A DNA stretch of 64,000 bases, taken from assembly GCA_946406115.1 (NCBI GenBank), contig OX291551.1, forward strand, positions 1,984,001-2,048,000, given 5' to 3'. The DNA is from Apoda limacodes (taxonomy: Eukaryota; Arthropoda; Insecta; Lepidoptera; Limacodidae). The notes beneath the pieces are model-generated. The model saw nothing but the letters and a program-made list of their open reading frames with translations, ran no database searches and was not told the DNA's origin. Numbering within the stretch: the first letter of the stretch is position 1; each line of letters starts with the position of its first letter. Shown in pieces: positions 54,080-64,000 of this stretch. Both the position numbers and the translations under genes were made by a program.

Positions 54080-54467
54080 ACCTATATCTTCGAAAAAGCA
54101 TTCACAATAATTTTTGAAATAATAATTTACAAACACTTCAAATTTATAAATTACAAACATACATACATGCATAACATCACGCCTGTTTCCCAGAGGGGTA
54201 GGCAGATACCAAAGACTGCCACTTGCTACGATCCTGGCATACCTCTCTTGCCTCATCTAGACGCATCAATGCTTTCATACATTTCCTACGGTGCCGAGTA
54301 CTCCTGACCTGGCCTTTTCTGAGAACGTACTCAATTTGATCTACATACGATTGCCGAGATCTACCTCTACCGACCCTACCAATTGCTTCAAATTCATAAA
54401 TCTGTTTCGTGCATCTATTTTCGTTCATTCTTTCAACATGTCCAAACCACCTTAACACCTTACACTG
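54080..54467 (-). mobile_element. RTE-like LINE, 3' coding end
   Basis: The minus-strand frame reads LRWFGHVERMNENRCTKQIY, GRVGRGRSRQSYVDQIEYVL, KGQVRSTRHRRKCMKAL and SKWQSLVSAYPSGKQA-stop (54,177-54,458), the C-terminal tail of lepidopteran endonuclease-reverse transcriptase LINEs of RTE-like style. The 3' UTR continues to about 54,080. It lies exactly between the plus-strand gag and the minus-strand pol of the BEL/Pao element. Upstream parts of the LINE are absent. Confidence 0.7.
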
Positions 54468-55860
54468 TTTACAGAGTGCTCTGCTTCATGCAGCATTGTG
54501 AGCAGAGTCTCTTCTGTTGTCACCCTTTCATTTAAAGTTGCTGTTAGTGCGACTTTTATTGATCGCACCCATCTTTTCCAAGATACTCACATGTTGGGTG
54601 CTCCGGGTGGAATAAAGCTTAAAAGCATATTCTTGTTATCGCGGGGCTCACTCTTTGTACGCTTCTTTAAGCTCGACGTCACACCTACGGAAATTGGTAC
54701 CATTGTCTGACCACATTACTCAAGGCCATCCTCGTCTGGCTTACATTCTTTTCATGGCCATGATGGCTGAGTCGGTCGATAAGCTTGTGACCAACTTTAT
54801 GTGTACAGCTCGTGTACTGAGGCATGTAAATAACATACCCCATCGTTTCTCTCTTCTTCTTCCAATATTGATCAGCATTGGGCCAAAACAGTCAACCCCA
54901 CAATTGGTGAAGGGCCTCGAGTGACTGATAGGCATCGAGACGTGGGAGAGGCAGATATCCTATGGTTGGTGTCGATGGCAGTGATGTGTAGATTCGACAC
55001 ATCATACATTGATTTACAACTGCTTGCACCGTTGGCCGCAGCTGTTGCACCCAATATCTCAGGCGCAGCTTATTCACCGCGCGTTCATTGTTGGCGTGGT
55101 GTGCGGTTTGGTGCTCTTTCATCACGAGCAGTATGCTACTGTCCGGACTAAGCGCTCTTAATTTGAAAATCGTTCCAGATCCGGTAGCTTTTGAGTTGGT
55201 GGCTAGTATGGGAGACGTGATTATCGTCTGCGACGATTCTTTCCGGGAAGTCGTACGGCCAGCAATCTTCCAACTTCCAACCATCGGTCGTGCGCGCTAA
55301 TAGGTTGGTAGCACGCACGCGTTGCATCATCAGCTATATTCAGTTGTGTAGGCACCCATCTCCAATCATCGGGGTGTGTTAATTCAGCTATATCTTCGAG
55401 TAGATGTGATATGAATGAGGTGTATCTGTTTGCGTGACCTCGTATCCATTGCAGCACTGTGCTAGAGTCAGACCATTATGTGACGTCTGCTATTTCTATG
55501 CGGTGGTCTTTTTTAATTGACTCCACCAGCCGCGCTCCAATCATCACCACCGGTAATTCTAGGCGAGGTATTGTCTGCACCAGCAACCTTAGCTTCGGCA
55601 GCGTTCAGACGTATGCTGCCATCTTTATGTATATTTCGCCAGTAAGCTGCCGCTAAGTAGGCCTCTTCGCTCGAGTCACAAAATACGTGCAGGTCTCGTT
55701 TTATAATAGAGCCTGCATCCAAATCATAACAGGGCGGCATTCTTGTTGTTGCCTCGCTGGCCAATAATTATAACCATCTTGCGAGGTCGCTCGCTTCATT
55801 TTCTGGCAGGGTTTGGTCCCACCCGAGCTTCTGTCTCAGCGGGTCATATATTTTTTGTTG
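54465..55860 (-). pseudogene. BEL/Pao pol fragment: RNase H and integrase
   Basis: On the minus strand, across several frames: LGWDQTLPENEASDLARWL, then RNase H start (LHVFCDSSEEAYLAAAYWR, 55,600-55,764), LQWIRGHANRYTSFISHLLE and DDWRWVPTQLNIADDATR (RNase H end, 55,221-55,457). Next the integrase zinc-binding region (KEHQTAHHANNERAVNKLRL, CMMCR, 54,892-55,284), then the core GVDCFGPMLINIGRRREKRW, FTCLSTRAVHIKLVTSLSTD and WSDNGTNFR. It ends near 54,465 before the last conserved glutamate region is complete. Stops and frameshifts are numerous. Protease and RT are absent. It faces the opposite way to gag at 52.8-54.1 kb. Confidence 0.85.
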
Positions 55861-56389
55861 CATAATTTTGAACATATCACACGGCGCCATCTGGTCAAAC
55901 TAAGCAAAGCTTGTATTATGAAAACCAGACAATGGATACAAATACTTAAATTCTGTTTTTTATTTTGTAAATACATACATAAATACAATCGTACTCAGGA
56001 CAAACACAAATGCTTATCACATAAATGTTTGTCCAGTGTGGAAATCGAAACCACACCCTCTGCACCGCAGCTGGCCACACTAGCAACTAGATTGCCATAG
56101 ATAACATAGCGGGCGTGTTCAAAGAGCTGAAGTCGTTCGCGTTGCGTTCACGAATCCATCACGACATCCGTTGTGAACACATACGTTTATACCTATGTAT
56201 ACCATAGTATAAAACAAACTTCGTTTTCCGCTTTTTGTCCTTATGTATGCTTGGAATTTCTCAACTCGGTATGCAACGGATTTGGATGCTGTTTCCACTA
56301 TCATACAGATATTTTCTTCCGGCCAGATGGTTTATAGATATAGTATATTATGCATTTTATATTTACAGAAAACATAAGAAGTTTAATGT
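55861..56389. other. No gene recognised
   Basis: Contains TTGTCCAGTGTGGAAATCGA and ACCACACCCTCTGCACC (56,030-56,065), text seen in lepidopteran interspersed repeats, and otherwise unique AT-rich sequence. Confidence 0.4.
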
Positions 56390-56546
56390 TACTTAAAAAC
56401 ATAGGATTTTGGGCGCTTTCTTTGCAAACGCTGACTAAACTTTACGAGATATATCACACAAACGTGTAGTAAAAACATGGGATTTTGGGTGCTTTCTTTG
56501 CAAATGCTGACTAAACTTTACGAAATATATAGTTCAATCGTGTAGT
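56390..56546 (+). repeat. 78-bp tandem duplication
   Basis: Two copies of a unit that starts AAAAACATAGGATTTTGGG and continues GCTTTCTTTGCAAACGCTGA and ACTAAACTTTACGAGATATA, differing at about ten positions. Both end CGTGTAGTAA. Confidence 0.8.
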
Positions 56547-56579
56547 AACAGCAACTAGTCATCATAATCAATGTTTTTT

Positions 56580-56620
56580 GCTTACTACTACTACTTCTAC
56601 TACTACTACTAGTCTACTAG
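56580..56620 (+). repeat. (TAC)n microsatellite
   Basis: TACTACTACTACTTCTACTA and continuing TAC/TAG triplets with interruptions. Confidence 0.9.
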
Positions 56621-56637
56621 TTGTAATTTTTAATCTA

Positions 56638-56705
56638 TGGTCGCTAGAGGGGCGCCGATGGGGTGCTTGCCTAGGGCGCTCTCAACATTTGATCCGCCCC
56701 TGCTA
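56638..56705. repeat. Insect 'GGGGCGCC..CCTAGGGCGC' repeat fragment
   Basis: GCTAGAGGGGCGCCGATGGG, TTGCCTAGGGCGCTC and GATCCGCCCCTG occur in the order known from end regions of insect interspersed elements. Small fragment, parent unknown. Confidence 0.45.
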
Positions 56706-57479
56706 GCTATAATACTGCGCTGCAAAGTCTCAAACTAAATCAATGTGTTCCTCACTTATTTTTGCACAACCCCTTACTTTTATCAAATATGACTTACGCG
56801 CCACGGCACAAAAATCTCTTCGGTATCTATGAGAGCCTAGTACTTTAGCGTATCCGCGCACGGGGCGCGTGAAAATGCAAACTTTAATAACTAAAACAAA
56901 AAAACTAATAATGACTTACAGGCTTACGCATCTGTCCACACACGACGATATTCATGACGATCACAAAAGCACAGTATCCACGTATGTCATCTTTTATCCA
57001 CAGTCACTATTCACAATTACTATGCACCAATTCTTTCGTCTGTCCATCACTATCGACAGTCTCCCAAACTCTGCAGTGGTTGACTACTTCAAGGAGTAAA
57101 CCACCGCGTCGGCTACTGGTAGTAGGATCCTCTTCGAGATCTTGGCCTCCCTTCGCTATCACGTTTGTGAAAGCTTCCAGTTTCGTGTAGCCTGTGTGAA
57201 AACAGCGTAATCTTGGGATACGCTGGTCTGCCGGTCACGTCTCGGTATACCTTACGCACATGTATGTTGTAAAACACTAAATCACTGTAGTTTGTTATAG
57301 TAGAAATCATATTACTGAATTTGACACTCAACATGTACGCACAAGATAGAAAAACACTACTGACCTTATTTAATTCGATTATCGGCATTTTCAAAGTGTA
57401 GCGCTGCGCCCCGGGCTAAATAGATGTTGCCATACTTTGCACTACATACATTGATTTAAAAATACCTATTCCCTCGAGT
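56706..57479. other. No gene recognised
   Basis: Two mutually overlapping frames at 56,869-57,190 and a minus-strand frame at 57,113-57,394 have no domain. TGACTTACAG (56,913) could be an acceptor, but no coherent exon follows. Confidence 0.35.
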
Positions 57480-58412
57480 AAAGAATTCTCCTGGAATTTT
57501 AAATCTATAGTAATATATAAAGCTGAAGAGTTTGAACGCGCTAATCTCAGGAACTACTGGTCTGATTTAAAAAATCTTTCAGTGTTGGATAGCCCATTTA
57601 TCGAGGAAGGCTATAGGCTATATATCATCACGCTAACACAAATAGGAGCGGAGCACTAATGAAAAATGTTTCAAAATCGGGGTTTTTTACTATACTAATA
57701 TATAGAGCTGAAGAGTTAGTTTGTTTAAACGCTAACTGAGATTAGTCAGGAACTACTAGCCGGTTTTAAAAAAATCTTTCAGTGTTGAATAGCCCATTGA
57801 TCGAGGAAGGCTATAGGCTATATATCATATCAAATAGGAGTGGAAAAATGTTTCAAAATCGGGGTATTTTTTATCCTTTTGTGACCTTCCGCTGCGTGCG
57901 CTGCGTAAACGGTTAAAGTTTCGCAAAAATCATGTATATGACAGAATTGTTCCCCTATAAAAGATCTAAAATACAGTCCGTGACAACATAAGTCTATATT
58001 TTAAGGTTGGCTCACTATAACCTTTTTTATGCTAACCATATTTGTTCTTAAATAATGCATTATTTGTGAAGGTGTTTTTATAAACATGATATTAATCTTT
58101 ATCCAAATAAATACGTTATTAATCACAAGCATTTAATTTAAAACAAAATTGCCCTGTTCATCATTCGATTTCAATGAATATCTTAGGAGATAACGCAGTT
58201 TTAAAATAACGTCGCAGCAAAATAATTATCAAGTATTGCGCGCGCATTTATGATGTGCGATGCCGGCGGGCAGTCATGAGGGGGAAGGGCTGTACGAATT
58301 ATTTTAAAATATTTTACCTTCTGTGTTTTTTTTTTATAACTGAGGAGTTGCCGTAAGAATCCTATGCCGATAACCAATTTTAGGGCGGGTGAAGCCGCTG
58401 GCAAAAGCTAGT
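57480..58412 (+). mobile_element. Helitron-like non-autonomous element
   Basis: It begins TAATATATAAAGCTGAAGAG and carries a 5' region duplicated in tandem (57,505-57,680 and 57,690-57,870): GGAACTACTGGTC, CTTTCAGTGTTG, GAGGAAGGCTATAGGCTATA. The body has CCTTCCGCTGCGTGCGCTGC and a GC-rich GGGGGAAGGG end. The last part is AGGGCGGGTGAAGCCGCTGG and AAAAGCTAGT, a stem plus CTAG terminus as expected for Helitrons. No helicase gene. An inverted relative is at 61,980-62,530. Confidence 0.6.
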
Positions 58413-59158
58413 ACTTAATAAAGTAAAATAACAATAAACGACTAGTAGGTATTTCGTTTATTTACCTAATAATTTAAGGATATTTCTTTGGGATCCATAT
58501 AAATACTTAAGTACCTACTGATTTTTGCTTAAGCGCTACATGCCATTAACTGTGAAGTTTCATGAACGACGTTTTTATTTAGCGTTGCATATCGAGCATA
58601 ATATGCCGATTAATCCAAAATCAACAAAAATTACAAAAGTGGGAAAAGACATGCTACAAAACAAAAATGACACAAAATAAAAAAAAAACAAAAAAAAAAT
58701 TGTAATTAATTACTAGTAATTTTTTACATTAAAATGTTGTCAATAAAAACTAGTAATTACATTAAAATGTTGTCAATATTCTGAAACTAAACTATTTTTT
58801 AATGGGTTAAATTGGTATTGTATTGACATATGAGCACGCCTTAACTGACTCCACAAGTAGTAGTTTGGGAGTTTTTTTGGTTGCTTGCTTATTTTTGGCT
58901 TAAGTCGGTGAAGGTTAGTTGTGTAAAAGTAAAAGTAGTATAGAGTTTTTATCAATTTGTGATTGACGCAAATAAATCTAAAAATCTTCTTTCATACTTA
59001 CCAATTTAGGTATTAAAAAAAACAACTATTTATACCTACCTAAAAAAGTACAATACCTTTTACTTTTAATATTCTGTGCCTTTACACATAACACAATGAC
59101 TTACCTACTTGTAATTTTTCCACATATTTTTTTGTGCTGGTAATATTCGCATAGAAAG
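58413..59158. other. No gene recognised
   Basis: AT-rich. A 33-bp phrase with ACTAGTAATT and TTACATTAAAATGTTGTCAA is duplicated at 58,712-58,744 and 58,750-58,778. A-runs at 58,680-58,700. Confidence 0.45.
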
Positions 59159-60165
59159 GTGACTCCCCGAAAATTAGGGTACCGTTTTTGCTTGATTTGA
59201 CTTTATTTGAAAATACTAGCTCTTGTTTATGCAACCCTAGCACGTAAAGTTTAGTTTTTTATGATTATATGATATTTGCACTAATAAGGTATGTATGTAT
59301 TATATTTCTTCTTTACTCTGAGGCTTTGTTATGTATGTAAAGGTATGCATTTCATAGTCATGCCTGACATAAAGACAAGTTTGTTTTTGACTTTATTTGA
59401 ATAATAGGTACCTATCTAGACGTAAAAATTGCAAGTAGGTAAAACTAACTAATCAAAATATTATTTGTTTAAATGTTTGATACAGGTATTTATTTGATAA
59501 TACCTACGTCCGCAGGTACTAAGTATGGGTAGACTTAGTAAAGCCTAAAATTCCGTGAACAAAGAAAGGTCTGTGTCCTGCAGTGGGGACACATAGAAAC
59601 AGGCAAATCCACATAAATTACTTGCGTAGCAACAGATATACTCTGTTAGTACACGAAAATACGTAAATTAATTTTCGAGGACCCTTTATAATTTATGAGA
59701 CGAAAATTTTGCTATTCCGGTCCGGTCCGGTCAGAGTAATTCCCCAAAAATTAGGGTACCTTTGTCAGCTTTATTTGACCTTATTCAAAAATACTAGTTC
59801 TTATTTATGCAGTCTTAGTACCTAAATACGCCTCAGTTTAGTTATTTACTGATTATAATGACTTTTTGCACTGAGATGAATGAAGTAAAATTGAATTGTT
59901 TGGCGTAATTAATGGTTGGTTACTTGAAAAGAGATGAAATCATAGTATTTATGGATAGATATGTCTAATAATAAAATTAGTTTGTTTTCGACTGAATTTG
60001 AATTGTTGTTATCTGTAGGCATCAAAATAATATTTTTTAAAGATTAATAGTAGGTATTTCATAATATCGCAAAATCGCATACATTACTTAAATACAAAAA
60101 AATTACAGAACCCTTCATAATTTTATTTAAGAAAGAGAGAAAAATCTTGCTACTTTTTTAATTTT
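59159..60165 (+). repeat. Old diverged tandem duplication (~575 bp)
   Basis: AAAATTAGGGTACCGTTTTT (59,171) and AAAATTAGGGTACCTTTGTC (59,747) start two related copies. Both continue with TTATTTGAAAATACTAGCTC-like text, GCACT(A/G)A.., GTTTGTTTT(T/C)GACT and a GAACCC/GGACCC..TTATAATTT end. Similarity is patchy, so the duplication is old. Confidence 0.55.
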
Positions 60166-60969
60166 ACTAGTGTGTGAGTATGTTGAGTGTATGTGTGAGT
60201 GAGAGTTGAGACACAGTCAAAGAGTTGGGCCGCAGAGGGGCAAACATTTTAAGGTAATAATGCCTACAGTTCACACAACATACTTATTCTTATTGTTCAA
60301 ATTTAAGACATGGGTACCTACCTAGTTGTTATCACTGCAGTTACTGTCGAACGTCAATAGTTTGAAATAAGAACAGACTTTTTTGATTTTACGTATTAAT
60401 ACGTAAGATAATAAGTTAGTCATAAATTATGTGTTAAATTCTAAAATTGTTATTCAATAATTCATTTAAAACCAAATATCATTTTAAACCAAAAATAAAT
60501 ACGTTAAAAATAAAATAAGAATTGCAGAATTTATTTATCGCTTCGCCAGAATGACAGTAGGTAGAAAGAAAGTAATTAGAACCATCTAACTGTATTTTTA
60601 TTCTTTCGCCTGGTATTTTGGGGTCAACGGTCATAGTACTATACAGCTGATTTCATCATAATTATGAATGAAATCAGCTGTTTCAGGGCTGTCGCTCTAC
60701 CGTTTTAGGTACAAAAGGAAATTTGCTGATTGTTGGTAAACCTGAACATTTTCCGACTTCAGGATATTTTTCCGAACATCTAAAAACCAACCCTTATCTA
60801 CCACTTCCGGCTGTATACACCATTTACCTAACATGTTGTATAATATTGTAGCCTTTGGGTGTTACAGGCATAGTAAGTAAGTAATTAAGTAGGCATAGAT
60901 AATCATCGTAATGGTATTTATTTATTTATTTATAAAGTGAACGACACGGATCAACTATCAAATTGAAAA
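60166..60969. other. No gene; short perfect hairpin at 60,643-60,681
   Basis: ACAGCTGATTTCAT and ATGAAATCAGCTGT are perfect 14-bp complements around an 11-nt loop. The remainder is AT-rich without supported features. Confidence 0.55.
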
Positions 60970-61250
60970 TTTAAAAATCGGCCAAGTGCGAGTCGGACTC
61001 CGTACCATTATCTATAAAAACGGCAAAAAAAATTACGTTAGTTGTATGGGAGCCCCCTTAAATTTTTTTTTTAGTATTTGTTATAGCGGCAACAGAAATA
61101 CATCTGCTGTGAAAATTTCAACTGCCTAACTATCACAGTCCATGAAATACAACCTGGTGACCGACAGACGGACGGACGGACAGCGGAGTCTTAGTTATTA
61201 CAAATTATACTACTATTTCGCTAATTACCCTAAAAAACCCTAAAAAGTTG
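60970..61250 (+). repeat. Lepidopteran AAGTGCGAGTCGGACTC repeat, sister type
   Basis: CGGCCAAGTGCGAGTCGGAC, CCGTACCATTATCTATAAAA, ATAGCGGCAACAGAAATACA, GTGAAAATTTCAACTGCCTA and GACAGACGGACGGACGGACA in order. This is the plus-strand counterpart of 37,455-37,765. Confidence 0.75.
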
Positions 61251-61979
61251 TCTATTTCTTTATTATTTAAAAATATAAGTTGAACTAAGAAGGTACTTTA
61301 CCCATTCAGATTTCTTTTCTATTTATTAAAGCCAGTTTTCTAATAAGCATAACATTTTCTTTCATGTATTCATATTTGTCTCTAAATTGACGATTTGGAT
61401 CTGAGTTTGTTACCTCACCAGATCTTCGCACTGTATATTCCTATTTTAGCGGGCCCTGATTAGTAAGAGCGTATCACATGTTTGTACCTGCTCCCCGCGC
61501 CCTGTCAAACGTGCCTAAATTATTAAATTGCGTAACAACCACGTAGCAATATTCATAATAACGCTGTGATAAATAATGAAACTTAAACGAGAATTAGTGA
61601 CATTGACTGATTAGCGGTTTAAAGATGGCACTTTAAATATTTAACAAATTAAAAACTTATTGGACTTCCACTTGCAACGTTCCTGGCACACTTCTTTTGT
61701 TACTCGACAAAATATGTAAAAGACCCCTTAAGTGATTATTACTTCAAATAATACAAACATAATTACCCTAAACTTAGTTGAAAAGTCGTTATTTATCTCA
61801 TCTTTTTTATTTTCACTCTTGTCCTCTATAAAAGAATTTTCGTCGCTATTTTTTTTGACACCATTGTATTTTATATTAATAACTAAGTCCTTTGACTGTA
61901 ATATAAAATTATTTTTTTATAAGAAAATAGTTTCACTAACTCTGGTACTGTTTTTTAATACCTATTTTTTCTAACACCT
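61251..61979. other. No gene recognised
   Basis: An AT-rich, hydrophobic frame (61,732-61,974) shows only low-complexity Leu/Phe/Ser text. Nothing else supported. Confidence 0.45.
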
Positions 61980-62530
61980 GAAATTAAGGTCCAAAATCAT
62001 TTCTATGTTTTTCATTCAAAGTCGGTTGCTTCCGCTGCGTAGGGAGGGAGGGAGCCGACCGTGCGTATGAGCCGCGCGGCATGGTATCTCGCAGAGCTTA
62101 CTGGGGCCACCGTCCTTCCCCCGCATGACTGTTCGCCGGCCTTGCACATCATAAATGCGCGCGCAGTACTTGATCATTATATTGCTGCGATGTTATTATA
62201 AAACTGCGATATCTCCTAAGATATTCATTGAAATCGAATGATGTAAAGGACAATTTTGTTTTTAATTAAATACTTGTTATAATAAATAACACACGCACCG
62301 GAAACTCTCAAAACTCCGATTATGAAACATTCTTTATTGTTGCTCAGCTCCTATTGGACTTAGCATGATGATATATAGCCTATAGCCTTACTCGATAAAT
62401 GGGCTATCAAACACTATATGAATTTTTCAAATCGGACCAGTAGTTCCTGAGATTAGCGATTTCAAGCAAGCAAACAAACTCTTCAGCTTTATAATATATT
62501 GTTTTTGATAACCTTGCCCTACAATGCGGC
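61980..62530 (-). mobile_element. Helitron-like element, inverted relative of 57,480-58,412
   Basis: Read on the minus strand it repeats the order ATAAAGCTGAAGAGTTTGTT, GGAACTACTGGTCCGATTTG, GGCTATAGGCTATATATCAT, TCATTCGATTTCAATGAATA, TCTTAGGAGATATCGCAG, GCGCGCATTTATGATGTGC, then a GC-rich piece (GTACGCAGCGGAAGC-like) not present in the other copy. The CTAG terminus is not seen. Confidence 0.6.
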
Positions 62531-62659
62531 GCGCTGTGGCCAGAATCTTTCTGCAGGGCGCACCGGTCTATCGGCCGGCGACACAGTTTTTTGTTTCTTT
62601 TATGGCTGCGCGGCGTTAGTGAAACTGGCCGCATCGACTACAAAATGCAATTTCAACAA

Positions 62660-62800
62660 TTTTAAGGGTTTCGACGAAAATGGTCAAATGGAACCCTTAT
62701 AGTGAAACTATGGTGTCTGTATGAATGTCGCAACTATTTTTCTCACATTTCGCAGATTCCAAAATATTACTTTTATTTCGCAGTTATGAGCCGATAAATC
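62660..62800 (+). repeat. Lepidopteran 'GGAACCCTTATAGT' repeat fragment
   Basis: AAAATGGTCAAATGGAACCC and TTATAGTGAAACTATGGTGT parallel 7530-7560, followed by TCACATTTCGCAGATTCC. Truncated relative. Confidence 0.45.
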
Positions 62801-62970
62801 TGGAATAATTCTAAGTAATATATATCCATCTAATTTTGATTACTGGAAAAATAAAGTTATCTTTTGACTTATACTAGTTTTTATTTTATAAAAAAAAAAC
62901 CCTTAATAAAAAACCAGTTAAATCAATTTTAGAATGTTATATTAAAAAAAAATCAATGACATTGTAGACA

Positions 62971-63050
62971 TTTCGTTGGTGTAGCGGTCCAATATAATGC
63001 TTCGTTTTAAGTCTGCGGCTCAAGTGCCGTTTTTTTCCAATCTGAATCTA
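62971..63050 (+). repeat. Possible tRNA-derived SINE head
   Basis: TTGGTGTAGCGGTCC fits a pol III A box (TGGTGTAGCGG at 62,977), and GCGGCTCAAGTGCC at 63,015 is a weak B box (consensus GGTTCAANTCC). The spacing of about 38 bp suits a tRNA-like promoter. No cloverleaf can be folded, so it is not a functional tRNA. It may be the head of a tRNA-derived SINE. Confidence 0.35.
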
Positions 63051-63710
63051 CCTTTCTCTATTTATTTTGCTTTGATTTTGTATTTGTTTTCACCAAAACG
63101 ACTTCTGTGACGACGAACGACGAGTGACACGACTTTTACGATCTTATTACGTGTTAAATATTGTAATTTATCTACGTTAATTGCTAGTACCTGACAAAAA
63201 GGCACTGCGGACAGACTATGGGTGATATATATATGATATCATTAAGAATTTTGCTAGCATTTATAAGCGTTTTAGTAGACGTATGTTGCTTTAAGAAAAC
63301 TATGATATACGTACCAAGTTTACCTAAAAAGTCAATAAATTGTACTAACGTATCAATTCTAATTGATATGAAAACAAATAAAATTATAAATAAGTTAGTA
63401 GCCATATTTCGCTAGCGCCAAATTTATTGGCCTCTTAAAACAGCCATATTATGCAGTAGAATAGCAGAATTACATACTTACTCGTGTACTTAGGAGAAGC
63501 TACTATACTAATTATATTTCGACAAATGAGGTGTGTCGGTTGCCTGGCGTGTTAGGCTATGTGACAATGGGCGCCGGCAGGGGGTTGCCAGGTGGTGCAC
63601 TTGCAGCCCTTGGGAATCTCGGGATCAACAGGAATTATTGAAATGAAAAGCCGTCTGTTGGAAATCATTTTTTTATTTACAATAATTAGTAGGCAGTAAT
63701 TACACAAATC
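63051..63710. other. No gene recognised; likely 3' flank of the hAT element
   Basis: Short overlapping frames on both strands at 63,184-63,415 have no domain. GGGCGCCGGCAGGGGGTTGCC (about 63,569) is a GC-rich patch near where the end of the hAT element might lie, but no TIR partner is in the window. Confidence 0.4.
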
Positions 63711-64000
63711 TCATTTAAAAAGCAACTGCAGCCGGCGGGGTTTTTGACCGAACTTATTAATGACGTTTTCTATAAAGTTATCTTTATTGTCCTTGGCTAT
63801 CTTGCCTCGGTGGACACTTAACAAGCATAATCCAGACAGTCGCTCTTCACCTGTTGTGGACCTATTCCAAGTTTTAACTTCTCTCAGTGTGCTAAAAGAT
63901 CTTTCTATTGTGCACGTTGTGACGGGAAGACTAAGGCCAATCTTGATCGCTTCTGCTACCGAAGGAAAGAAATCTTTTGCCTGGTCGATGTAGTCTATAA
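63711..64000 (-). CDS. hAT-family transposase, C-terminal part (runs off the window)
   Basis: An uninterrupted minus-strand frame from the window edge to a TGA at 63,711-63,713 encodes about 95 residues: IDYIDQAKDFFPSVAEAIKI, LPVTTCTIERSFSTLR, EVKTWNRSTTGEERLSGLCL and LSVHRGKIAKDN. This is the hATC dimerisation domain (LP.T....ERSFS.LR..KT..RS.M...RL..L.LL..H) that closes hAT transposases, including ZMYM1-like insect copies. In an intact enzyme it follows the RNase H-like DDE core and a BED zinc finger, which would lie beyond the right edge. No lesion is seen in the visible part, unlike all other transposon genes here. Confidence 0.8.
   Translation of the reverse strand, partial: IDYIDQAKDFFPSVAEAIKIGLSLPVTTCTIERSFSTLREVKTWNRSTTGEERLSGLCLLSVHRGKIAKDNKDNFIENVINKFGQKPRRLQLLFK

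Noticed and set aside
60643..60681. Intrinsic (bacterial-type) terminator
   Set aside because: A perfect stem exists but there is no following T run, and the genome is eukaryotic.
61732..61974. Small hydrophobic protein
   Set aside because: Low-complexity Leu/Phe/Ser text in AT-rich DNA, no Kozak context, splice sites or neighbours.
62971..63050. A functional tRNA gene
   Set aside because: An A-box-like and a weak B-box-like motif are present, but no acceptor stem or cloverleaf can be formed; recorded only as a possible SINE head.

Overview
The window looks like gene-poor, repeat-dense nuclear DNA from a moth or butterfly (Lepidoptera). It is AT-rich. It carries many interspersed repeats that, from general knowledge, are typical of lepidopteran genomes: the family opening AAGTGCGAGTCGGACTCGCG, the Helitron-like family opening TACTAATATTATAAATGCG, and many TACC/GTAGG runs. 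There are no bacterial operons, rRNA genes, intact tRNA genes or CRISPR arrays. Nearly every protein-like reading frame belongs to a decayed transposable element.

Layout. 0-6 kb: Helitron-like pieces, then two minus-strand copies of one non-LTR retrotransposon (LINE family A; 1.8-2.8 and 3.5-5.9 kb). 6-12 kb: a 20-bp minisatellite, interspersed repeats, a nested long-inverted-repeat element (9.2-10.4 kb) and an AT-rich palindrome. 12-15.3 kb: a 5'-truncated minus-strand LINE (family B) plus a solo 3' end. 16.2-16.9 kb: a repeat with internal tandem units. 17.8-19.8 kb: a reverse transcriptase/nuclease pseudogene lying between hAT-like terminal inverted repeats. 20-23 kb: a TA-flanked MITE, a decayed minisatellite and a Harbinger nuclease fragment. 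23.8-26.9 kb: a third, plus-strand LINE A copy with the same internal defects as the 3.5-5.9 kb copy. 27-34 kb: concentric foldback elements, a possible promoter and first coding exon at 30.4-30.7 kb, a MITE, and a piggyBac fragment. 36-43 kb: interspersed repeats, a ~530-bp tandem duplication and a 1.36-kb foldback element with TA target site. 43.3-47.5 kb: a homogeneous satellite of 36 units of 115 bp, each made of three related subunits. 49.6-51 kb: a complex repeat block and a 17-bp minisatellite. 52-56 kb: a possible small coding exon, then a broken BEL/Pao retrotransposon whose gag (+) and pol (-) face opposite ways with an RTE-like LINE piece between them. 57-63 kb: two oppositely oriented copies of a Helitron-like element, old duplications and a possible tRNA-derived SINE. 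The window ends inside an hAT transposase (minus strand) that is open to the edge.

How it fits together. The only hint of a host gene is a pair of short, GC-rich, phase-compatible candidate exons at 30,698-30,743 and 51,977-52,045 on the plus strand. If real, most of the window is a long intron filled with transposons and satellite. The mobile elements show repeated nesting and non-autonomous amplification. The most notable points are the reverse transcriptase inside a DNA-transposon-like frame, the shared-deletion LINE lineage, and the higher-order satellite with an internal 14-unit block duplication.

All family calls come from motifs read directly in the sequence; no database search was run.
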